NCBI GenBank assembly: GCA_001724265.1
Contig: MEDY01000089.1
Location: forward strand, 62,001 to 126,000
Source of the DNA: Rhizaria sp. SCN 62-66
Taxonomy: Eukaryota > Rhizaria, unplaced
Direction: 5' to 3'
DNA length: 64,000 bases
Made by a program: the position numbers and the translations under genes. Position 1 is the stretch's first letter. Each line of letters begins with the position of its first letter. Below the pieces are notes generated by a model. That model was not told the DNA's origin. It saw only the letters and a program-made list of their open reading frames with translations, and made no database searches. Shown piece by piece: positions 30,677 to 41,162 of the stretch.

Positions 30677-33600
30677 ATGAGCACAACCCCAAACAACAGG
30701 CCTCCGCCGCCGACCGCAAACGTACGTCTTTCACCTTCCCACCCTCACGCCACTCCACTTTCCCTCTCTGCCATACTCGCTATCTGACATCTATAACCAT
30801 TGTGCCTTATATCCGACTAAAATTCCCTTTTGATATCCTCATATATTGCGTAAATTTTGCGTTTCACGCTATAGCCCCGCGGTTCCGTCGCCTCCGCGCC
30901 CCCCGTCGCGCCCCCGCCCGCCCGCGGCAACCGCGGCAGCGTCACCCCTAACGCTCACAACGCTGGGCCGAGCAACATCGTGCACAACGGCGCCGCGGGC
31001 GCGCCCGTGGCCGGCGGCGAGCTGGAGGGCGACATGCAGGGCTTGACCGAGCTCAGTGACGGCGACGACGACTTGGACGAGACCCTTGATACCACTGCCG
31101 CAAGTCCCAGCAGCGCCAACGGCAACGGCAACGGCAGCGGCACTCCTGTGTCCCCCAACTCTGCCGCTAACGGCGCCGGCGCTGGCGCTGCCGCTGCTGG
31201 CGCATCAAGCGGTAAGCGGACGTTTGTGCTGAAGCCCAAAGGCAAGACTGGCCCCGTCGAGGGCGAAGTCAGCCCCCAGAACAACGCGGCGAAGCTCGAC
31301 AGCGTCGAGGATGTGAACACAGAGCCCCCGCTTCAACAGCAGCAGCAGCAGCAGCAGCAGCTGGCTGAGCCCAGCAAGGCGGCCCCCGTTGCCGCGGGTG
31401 CTGCCGCGGGCGCGGGCGCGGGTGCCGCGGTGGCTGTGGCTGCGGCGAAGCAGGAGAGCGCCAAGGACCGCGAGAAGCGCGAGAAGGCGGAGCGTGCGGC
31501 GCTGGAGAAGCAAGAGAAGGAGGCCAAGGCGTTGAAGGAGAAGCAGGATAAGGAGGCCCGGGAGCTCAAGGAGAAGCAGGACAAGGAGGCCAAAGCCGCG
31601 AAGGAGAAGGCTGATAAGGAGGCGCGCGAGGCCAAGGAGAAGCAAGAGAGAGACGAGAAGGCGGCTAAGGAGAAGGCGGATAAAGAGGATGCGAAGCAGC
31701 GCGAGGAGCAGGAGAAGCAGGACAAGGAGGCCAAGGAGAAGGCCGACAAGGAGGCCGCCAAGGACAAGGAGCGGCGCGAGAAGGAGGAGAAGGAGGCCAA
31801 GGAGAAACACGAGAAGGAGATCGCCAAGGCCAACGAGAAGGCGGCCAAGGAGGAAAAGGAGGCCAAGGAGAAGCAGGAGAAGGAGATTGCTAAGGCGAAC
31901 GAGAAGGCTGCAAAGGAGGAGAAGGAGGCTAAGCTCAAGGCCGAGAAAGACGCCGCCAAGGAGAAGGAGCGGCTGGAGAAGGAAGCCAAAGCCGCCGCGG
32001 ACAAGGCCGCCGCCGACGCCGCCGCGGCCGCCGCGGCCGCCGCGCTGGCCACGGGCACCGCGGCCGCGCTGGCTGCCACGACTGTCTACTTGGACCGCGA
32101 AAAGTCGTATGTGCAGGAAAAGGCCGTGGGCGTTGACTCGCTGCAACGGTGGCACATCGGCATGCTGGCCTACTTCACGGCGCAGCGCAAGCCCTTTCTG
32201 CAGCGGTTGGCGCTCGCGGCGGCGCGGCTCGACGCCGGCACGCTCGTGCTGCAGCGCGCGCGTGAGCAGCTCGGCGAGCTCGAGCAGATGCATCAGGTAC
32301 GATTTGCATCGATAGAACATTATCTCGCCAATTTGTGATATTCTAATTCATTTCATTCACATTGGGCACACTTCTCCCGTTTCTATATCCCGCAAACGTC
32401 TCATGTATATGTTGCTTCTCCTTCGCGCTTTGCTTTTCTTGTCACAGGGCGCTATGAAGCGCGCGCAGTCGAACTCACTGCTCTTCCACGGCCACACTGC
32501 GACGGCGGGCACGGCGCCGCGGCTGCCCGAGTCAATGCTGGGCGACTCGTCGGCCCGGGCTCTCGGCGCGCTGTCGGGCATGGCGGCCGCGTCCGTTACA
32601 CACCACACCGTGGCCGCGGCCAAGATCGCCGCCGCGCGCGAGGCCATCGCGGCGCTGCTCAAGGGCTACGATGGCAAGGGCCGCGGCGAGCTGGCTGCGG
32701 CGGAGAAGCTCAGCGCACTCTGTGACGCGGGCGTCAAGCAGGTTGACCAGGTATGGCGCACTACGCTAACTGTCGCAATTTCATAGACGAGATATGTCTT
32801 GATGTCAATCATCTCTAGGCTAGAGTTGTAAAGTAAATTTGTATCAATATCTACCGTTTCACATTGAATTCAGCGAAATCTCACTAATTATGGTGATAAA
32901 TCCTCACCTTTCTGTTTTGTTCTGCATCATACGCGCACACAGACGTTCGACAAGCACATGGCGATCCACACGACGCACCACGACATCCTGCACACTACGC
33001 CCGCGGCCAAGGGCGAGGTGGAGACGCTGGACAAGCTCTCGTCCTCGCGCAAGGACCTGTGGCGCAGCGAGTACAAGTACCGCGCCCGCGTGCTCGAGCT
33101 GACTGAGCAGCACGCCGCCTTCGCCAACGCGGCAAACCAGACGCTCGAGACGATCGCGAGCCTCGAGGCCGCGCGCGCGCAGCAACTGCACGGCGTTGTC
33201 ATGGGCGCGCTCGAGGCGCACGCCGTGGGTGCCGCCGCGGTCTCCACGGCCGCCGCGCTCGCCGTCGACGCCGCGCGCCGCGGGACGGACGAGGCGCGCG
33301 CTCACGTGGCACAGCGCGAGGGCCGCGGCGCTGGCGCGCTGGCGCAGGCGCAGGCGCCCGAGCTGGACCGGTCGCCCTCGGCCGTGAAGCTCATGCGTCG
33401 TGCGTCGCAGCTTAACGTTGAGTCGCCCAGCAACTGCAGCCGCCGCTCCGTGTCTGGCCTTACTCCGGAGGCCGCCGCGGCCAGTCAGGCGGCGCAATCA
33501 GCGACCGCCGCCAAGGCCGCGGCCGCCGCCGCCGCGGCGGCGCCGAGCAGCCCCAGCAGCGGCAGCAGCAGCCTGAGCGGCAATGGCAGCGGCGTGATCG

Positions 33601-34076
33601 CGGCGGACCCCAGCGTGCCGAAGCCGGGCCCGTTCCCGCCCAACGTGAACCTGATCATCGCGGGGCGCATCGAGCGTGAGACGAGCTTCTGGAAGAAGCT
33701 GCTGCCCGTGTACTGCGTGCTGACCAAGGACAAATTCTTCTACATCTATTCGATGGATGACGTCGACTTGACGAGCAAGACGAACGAGATCATGGGCGGC
33801 GGCACCTTCTCCACGGCCACCACCAAGGACCCCACCGCGGTGCGCTTCGCGCTCAAGCAGGGCAAGGCCATCGACGACGCTGAGAAGGTCGCCGACGCCT
33901 TCTACCTTACGGCCACGCAACAGGAGGGCAAGGACATGTTCGAGCTCGTGTATGCACCGCCCGGTGTGTTCACAAGCGGTTGGAAGTTCAACTTCAAGTG
34001 CGCGACCGTAAAGGACGCCGCCGACTGGGTCGAGGCCATCAACGCGCACAAGAAGGTTGTCATGCCCAAGAAGTAA
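30677..34076 (+). CDS. BAR-superfamily / PH-domain protein (four exons)
   Basis: Likely a membrane-curvature and phosphoinositide-binding protein. Exons: 30677-30721, 30875-32296, 32448-32750 and 32943-34076; all junctions are phase 0, donors GTACGT, GTACGA and GTATGG, introns 153, 151 and 192 nt. Product 967 residues. Residues 1-200 are Pro/Ala/Gly-rich. About 208-394 is a highly charged Lys/Glu/Ala helix (repeats of EKQEKEAK), a probable single alpha-helix or coiled coil. About 415-720 is a helical segment with BAR/F-BAR character: YFTAQRKPFLQRLALAAARL, then RKDLWRSEYKYRARVLELTE and TLETIASLEAARAQQL. The PH domain spans about 825-965: NLIIAGRIERETSFWKK at its start and the hallmark C-terminal helix AADWVEAINAHKK. 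Whether the helical unit is BAR or F-BAR needs a profile search. The first exon is short and its ATG is inferred. Confidence 0.85.
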
Positions 34077-34818
34077 AGAGCGCGCGCGCACGCGTAGAAG
34101 TTAAGCCGCGCTGCGTTTTATGTGCGTCTGTGTGTGGGAGATAATGAGGCTTAAACCGTCGTGGTGTTGCCTTATCTCTTCGTTTCAGTTTGTCATTACG
34201 CTTATCCCAAAATGCTCGAGCACCCGTTGTTGATGATGGATCTCAGAGGTTTCGTCAAACGAGATGATATCCTTTTGTTCACAATGTGCATCAAGTGTTT
34301 TATAATGCCTAATTATCCTTTGTTACGTACGTTATATCTTTTTGTTTATTGTTGGTTTTGTTTTGTTACTTTTTCCTCCTTATTGTCTACTAACTAAGGC
34401 TACGATAATGCTGTCTTTTTGGTATTATCATGTCACCGGTTGTAATAAAAAACTAATACCGAGTTGTTTTTGTTACAATACAGTTATATCTGTTGTAATT
34501 GTAACTTTGAAACACTGTAGTGTCTACTATCAATAGTATATGTCTTCGTAATATACTCCTAAGTCATCGCGTTTAGTCCAAGCGTAACGACGGTGCGTAT
34601 AATCGATTCAATACGTAGTACGTACAGTAATTAGTAACATGATATCAAGATATATCTGGTAAGGGTAAGGTTTAAAATCAAGAATTATAATGATGAACAC
34701 ACACTGAAATGCAAAATAAAACATAATTCCTCAAGTAATATTCTTTCGGACATTATCGCCCACTTCTTTCACTGTCACCGCCATTGAACACAGTTTTCAC
34801 CGCCATTGATAACTCCAG
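34077..34818. other. Convergent AT-rich spacer
   Basis: 742 bp between the stop codons of the BAR/PH gene (+) and the ankyrin gene (-). The DNA is AT-rich with short hydrophobic frames such as 34161-34397, which are typical of random AT-rich sequence. I see no gene, RNA motif or repeat. Confidence 0.65.
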
Positions 34819-37800
34819 TTATGGGTCGCTGCAGAACTTGCACTCGCAAGTCGCGTTAATATGGGGCACCACAATCGCACACTCATCTTGCCAGCCCAAC
34901 CACTCGTTACTGGCACGAATACTCGCGCACACACTGCCGTTTACGCCTGTGCTCTCGCTAGCAACACTGGAGATGTGAGAACGCAAGCTAAGAGAACCCG
35001 CCCTTGCAGACGTGTTTGCGCTCGCGACATAGGCCACGGCGGCGCTGTCGACAGCAGCAACAATTTTCGCCGCCGTAGTCTCCGCCATGCTGATCTCGCC
35101 GCCCACGGTCGCCCCCGTCGCCGTGTTGATGTCGTTGATGTGGCCGACGCCGGCGTAGACCGCGATCGTCAGCAGCGCGGGAAACGGCAACTGCGACAAA
35201 CCCCCCACAGGACGCTTCTTGACGGAGTCAACGTGACTCTGGGCAGCAGAAGACTGGCCGTCAAAGCGAGCGTTCTTAGGGCTGGGCTTGGCCGACATGT
35301 GATTGCCACTGCGGCTGAAGAACAGCGCAGGCAAGTGCGGTGCTGGGTCCGCCTGAAAGGCGGCGGCATTGGGTCTCGCGCCATCTGCCGCAGCCGCGGC
35401 AGCAAGCGCGAGCCCGGTTTGCGGCTGGGGCAGCTGCGCGTGCGCAAAGAGCGAGGGCGACGGCGTGAAGAAGTACGATAGTGCATTGGGCACTGACAAC
35501 GGCACGGCAACAGACTGCTCGCAGTCGGTTTGCTGCGCGCGCTCACAGTCATTCTGCTGCTCACAGTCGCTGTCGTCGGAGTCGTCATGCATCACGGTCG
35601 TTACGGCTACCTGCTGCTCACAGTCACTTGCATGCCGCTCCTCGCAGTGGTTGCTGGGGCTCTTAGAATGCGCGTTTGCACTCGCGATGGGTGGAGTGTT
35701 AGAGTGTCCACTTGCAATACCGCTCCTGTCAGTGATATATGTAACCTCAGGTGCAGCTAGAGACCCGACCGAGGTGGCCCTAGCAACAGTACTGTTACGA
35801 CTGCTATGGTGTGTCGCGCTGTGATATGAAGAGGACGGTGTGAGATACGTCTCAAATCCGCCACTTAGACAGCTACTTAGTCCGGAGCCATAGCCACTTA
35901 CACTGCTAGACGTTGGAGCTGAGAGCACGTCCACAAAGAGACCGCTTGCAAACGTGCTGACGCAGGTTGACAGCGTGCTCTGCTCATCACCGCTGCCGTA
36001 GTCCCCGCCAAACAGACTGCTCGCGCTGGCGGCGCTTGCACTCTGGCGCTGCTGCCACAGCTGCTGCTGCCGCTGCTGACGTTGTTGCTGCTGCATTTGC
36101 TGCTGCTGCAGCTGCACCTGTTCCTGCTGAATTTGCTCCTGCAGAGCCGCCGCCTGCTCCTCCTGCGCCAGCCTTACCAGTACGCAGAGCCACTGCCAAA
36201 CCCGGCCGCGGCCCCCCCAGCACACGCCACGGTGCAGCGCGCGGACCCCCGCCACGGACAGCGGCCCGTACTTGCGTGGCAGCACCAGCGGCGCGCCGTG
36301 CGCTGCGAGCACGGTAACGGATCGCCAGGGGGAGGCGAGCTCGCGTGGGAGGGCGCCGACGGCGTGGCACGAGGGGGCGGTGGAAGTTAGGCCGCGGCGA
36401 TGCGGGGAAGATAGGCCGCCCGGGGTTGTGTTGGTTACGGGGCTTGCGTCATTGTTCTTATTGGTTTTGTTGCTTGAAGCAGCAAGAAGAACGCAGCAGC
36501 AGCCCTGAAGATCACGCAACGCGCCAGAGCTACCCGTGCAACCACTCATACTATTGTTGCTGTTCTTTGTACAAGCACTAGGTTTGTGAGCAACAGTAGG
36601 TACCGCGCTTGTAGCAGCGGTAACTGCAGCCGACGAAGATGCGGCCGCAACGGTTGCGGCGAACTTTCGGCTGGCCGCAGCGTAGCTGTCGCTATCAAGC
36701 GTGCTGCTCTTGGAGCTGAAAGTGTTCAGGTCGGCACTCGCCACGCTGTTGGACTGCGCACTTAGACTAGGAGCACTATGTAGCCGCATTCCAAGACCTG
36801 CACTAAGAGGAGAGTGCGAGGTCTGATTCTGGGTACTTAGACTGCGGTACGCGCTTGGAGCTAATGAGGTAGTTAGACTGCCGTTTGCAGCACGGTACTC
36901 CGTCCATGTGAGGGGAATCCTTAGCTCCCGCGCCAGGTCAAACGGTTTGACTGACACAGTCTCGCTAAGTACCCGCTGTGACGCGTGTAAGTACCCGCGA
37001 TGCTGCTGTATGTACTCCTTGAAATACGCGCTCCGCAGATTTGCGGCGGCGACAATACGCGCGCCAGCGCTGAGAGCAACTACACTGGCAGCAGTCTGGC
37101 CCACGGTTGAGAGAGAGCCCGCATTCGATCCAGCGTTTGCTGCTGCCGCCAAGTAGTGCCAAAGCCCTGGAAACGGCAGCGGGATCTGTAGCGGCCGCGT
37201 GTGCTCGCAATCGCTCTGCTGCAGCCGCTGGCCGCGGTCCGAGGCGCGCCCGTCGTGCGCGTGGCTCCGGAGCTCGCAGTCGGCGGTGCCGGTGCAGCCC
37301 GAGTCCCACCGGTTCCACAGCAGCAGGCGCCGAACGCGCTCGCACCGGGCGCGCTCGGCCGCGGCGGCGGACGGCTGCTGCTCTGCGGTGGCGGGGTCTG
37401 GGTGAGGCTCCGCAGTGATGTCGGCGTTTAAGATGCTGCGAGGGAAAGAGCTTCTGTTGGTGATCGCGCCGCTGTTGATGTTATTCCTGCTCTTGTTGCC
37501 GCCATCAGCAGGTGCGGCGGCGTAGGTGGTTGTTGACCGACGCAAAATGTCACTTAATGCACGCTCAACTGTCTCGGACGCAGAGACATCCCTACGGAAC
37601 TCCTCGAGAACTACCCCACTAGCGCTGATGGGAAAAATGCGGCTGTAGTGAGGACGACAACGCTTGATCACTGGCTCCAAGTCGTCGATGCAGTCCAGCG
37701 CATGGTCTGTGCGGCTGCGGGTAGTGTTAATAGCATCATCAGCACGATGACAAGAGTTGCAAACACCGCTCATAGCGGGGGCCACTTCGCCACTAGTGCC

Positions 37801-39411
37801 GACGTCTGCGCCCGCAGCGTGCGAGCAGGTGGCAGCGTGAAAGCGCGCCATGTCTCTGTGCGTAACCGTAAGCACCACCGTTTTGGTGAAGGCAAGCGCT
37901 TTGAGGCACAGCTCAGCCTGTGTCACACTCACAGTTTCTGTAGCACTCGCAAATGTATGCGGCACGCTTGCGCCACCTTCAGGAGATCTAGCAACAGCCA
38001 CGCCGCCCGCGTACATTGGCGCCACGCAGTACTGCACTGTTGCCGCAACAGCTCTTAGCGCACGGCTTACAGAGCAGACCCAGCCAGTCGCAGGGGAGCT
38101 CTCTGCGTCGTCATTGCTGGGGCCGGGACCAGGGGCCGGACGAACATTTGCTGCGCAGGGTGTAAACTGAAGCAAAGCAATCTCCCAGTTGGTACTCAAG
38201 CCAAACTTAGGGCTGACAAGATACAGTGTGTACGCACCGTCAGCCCCAATAAAGGCGTCGTCTGAGTGAGAGTGGCACAGCTTGTTAGACAGGCGCACTA
38301 GCGGGTGCATCTGACTCGGCCACTGCTGCTGACGTAGTAGCTGCTGCAGAGCCGCTCCCCGCTGTACCTGGGACTGCGGCTGTGCGCGGTACCGCGAGGA
38401 TAACATCAACTCATCGCTGTCGTCATCAAGGTGCTGAGGCGAGAACACGCGGGTAACGACAGACTGCGAATGCACTTGCGAGGACGCTCTTATGACCGCA
38501 ACCGCACTTAGCACGTCCTGCCTCGTGTTCAAGTTGCGGACGGAGTCTTGCAAAGACACCCGCCGCAAACCCACGCCAAGTCCCTCTGCAAGCGCGTCGC
38601 TTGCACCAAGCCCTATCCCGTCGTAACCCGGCGCAGCCGCAGTCCGGGCGCCCCCGAAGCCCCACGCTGCAGAGCTCCATGCCGCGCCGTCTCGGCCCTG
38701 CGAGAGCAGCGAGCTCAGCGGCACGTCGTCTTCTTCGGTGGTGTTTTCGTGCCTGATTGCGGCCTTGACGGCACAGCCCAGCGGCGGCAGCCCGCAGCCG
38801 CCGAGCGTGGTGAGGTCCGGCAGCCCAGTCGCGAGCAGCACGTGCAGCGCGTCGGCGCTGCCCGAGCACGCGGACAGCGTCAGCGCGGTCCACTGGCGGT
38901 ACCGCGCAGCGTTAAAGAAAACGCGCTTGGCGGCGAGGAGCTCAGCGGCGGACGGGGCCATGGGCGGCGGGGGCGGAAGCGAGAGAGGAGATGATAGGTC
39001 GAGCGAGAGGGAGCAGCTGAGGCTCTCAGTCGAGGTCTGAATATGCATCAAACAAAAAGGATCAAGTTACAATAATACATATTTTTTTTAGTTAGAAATG
39101 ATTGATTTAACAAGTATTTCTTGAAGTGATGCAAATATAAGCTTGTAACGTACCATGGTGAGCCTTTTGAAGTTTGATGTGGCGCTAACTTGAAGCTGTT
39201 GCTGACCTCCTTGCTTCGGTGAGTGACTGCTGTGTGCTGAAAGAAAGTCGCTCGACTCAAAAAAAGCATTGCACTTATTTACAACTGTTTGGACAACAGC
39301 TGAATCGCCAAGAATAACCGCAAAGTCAAGTGCAGACAGTCCAATGCTGTCTTGAGCTGTTGGATCTGAGCACTCCTCCACGTCTGGTATAGACCACCGA
39401 GTTAGACTCAT
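34819..39411 (-). CDS. Large ankyrin-repeat protein (at least two exons)
   Basis: Exon 39411-39154 and exon 39036-34819, with a 117-nt phase-0 intron (donor GTACGT, acceptor ATTCAG). Product 1,491 residues if the ATG at 39411 is the start. Ankyrin-type units are at about 21-48 (SIGLSALDFAVILGDSAVV), 134-160 (WTALTLSACSGSADALHVLL) and 165-180. A conserved-looking middle contains YTLYLVSPKFGLSTNWEIAL, a CNSCH pair and FDLARELRIPLTWTEYR. The C-terminal half is low complexity: a Gln-rich coiled region with IQQEQVQLQQQQMQQQ, Ser-rich runs and a cluster of DCEQQ/DCERA repeats. A CAG acceptor seven bases before the ATG means an upstream exon may exist. Ankyrin arrays are protein-binding; no enzyme motif is visible, and I do not recognise the family. 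Confidence 0.75.
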
Positions 39412-41162
39412 GGTGCTCTGCAAAGACGATTTGTGAGCAAATGCTAGAAAAGGAAACAAGTTAAAAGGCAAGTTAGTCTTTTCTTCAAGTGCTATATTTC
39501 ACATTAACGATGTGGGTATGTCAGGATACATGTTGAGAGAGGGACTTCGCACCTCGTGGTAGTCACCGTTTTTCTGAACTCAGCAAGCAAGAGTGCATTT
39601 GTGGTGGACTCACAAAATGTGAGCGAACTCACAATAAGCGTGACACTGCGACCGGTCGACAACTTTTATTTAATATGCCATGTGTCTAAATCACAACACA
39701 CACTTAATTATGCGATATTCTTTCTTCAAACCACTTCTGATCATGCCTGTGCACCTGCAAAAAGGAAGTGCAATCTAATGGTCACAAATCTGTTTGACGA
39801 AAATATATAGTAGATGTATTAGAAATGAACGTGCTCATGAGAGAACAAATGTGCACACGATTAATTAAATATACGGACCAGTCAAAATCAGGCTCAGTTC
39901 AAGCAGAAGAGATGCTTAAAAAGAATTGTCACGTGTCGCGAGCTTCGGCGGCAACACAATTGGACAATTGAAGAATGATGCTAACAGATAAAGCAAAGCA
40001 GTACGAGACTGACGAGGAAATGGTCGAATGAGAAAACCGATTAGAACCTAGAGGAGGTGAATCAAGTCTAAGCATGGATGAAAAAGGAAGAACAATCAAC
40101 AGACAAAAAATATGAAAGCAAACCAAGCCAACCAGAACATGAAAAACATTCACAGTCTTGAACACACATCAATATGAACAAACAGAAGGAGTTCCATTCC
40201 GTCTTGAACAACAATGCAGAAGCAGAGCAAAGTTGCGTGCATGCAGAGGCAAGAGGGCGGTATTGTTTGTTGAGAGTTGATGTTACCACGTATTGACTAG
40301 GTTAAATAGTACTCCGTGTTGCCATTGGGGCAAATATTGATGTGCGTTGTTCGGATTTGATTGTTGAGACGATAGAAAATACGAGGAGTTGAAGGAACAC
40401 ACTAACTCACAAAGACACAACAAGCAGTGACAACAAGCAGTGACAATATTGGAAAAGCTTCGTCAGGAACAACGAATCCATGACACTTACCTACAGCATC
40501 AGCAACACCATTACTCAAATACCATGTTTCGAAGCTTGAACTATGGCAAAACATTTCGGCATTGGGCTTCGCGCGGTCGACTGCAAGTGGAACAGTCCTT
40601 TGATGAGAAAGGAGTCCCACTAAAATACCTTTGCGAGCTCGATTATTGAGACAGAGTTTAGTTACACAACCATGTTGACGCAACTCACCTCTCCTTATGT
40701 TGTGCAATGTGCTGTACTCTGCCGTATGCTGTGCCATTGCGTTGTGTTGCGTTATTGTTGTCTTGGTATCGTGTTGTAGTTAAACTTTGTACTTGCATGG
40801 ACAGCATAAAGTACCCACAGTACTATTCCGCTCTGCGGATGTATCCACACTCTTTCCCCAGTCAAATTAAGATGGATAACAACGACGAAACATCGTTGTG
40901 GAGGTAAAACAGCGGTAATAAAACAAAATACAAACAACAATGATTAAACATGGTGACAACACCAACACTGGGCGTGTGTCAGGTAGGACTTCACAAAGTG
41001 AACGATTTGAGAGATGTGAAAACACAACAAGCAAAAAACGCAGTCGAAAAAAAAGAGAGTAAAAGATGTTACGTCGATGACGATCAATAAGCTAATGGAG
41101 CTGCGCGATGGCTCAAGAGAACAACGAGGGCGTATACGACTGACACGTCAGTCTCGACCGAC
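39412..41162. other. AT-rich spacer between two minus-strand genes
   Basis: 1.75 kb holding the promoter side of the ankyrin gene and the 3' flank of the WGR gene. Frames at 40402-40737 (-) and 40440-40649 (+) overlap and show no motif. A missing 5' exon of the ankyrin gene could lie here, because a good acceptor precedes its first clear ATG, but no convincing exon was found. Confidence 0.5.

Noticed and set aside
34161-34536. Hydrophobic plus-strand frames that could be taken for small membrane proteins
   Set aside because: They lie in AT-rich 3' spacer, overlap one another and have random-looking composition.
40402-40737. Minus-strand 111-codon frame as a 5' exon of the ankyrin gene
   Set aside because: It has no ankyrin-like sequence, no matching GTACG donor was seen, and it overlaps a plus-strand frame of equal quality.
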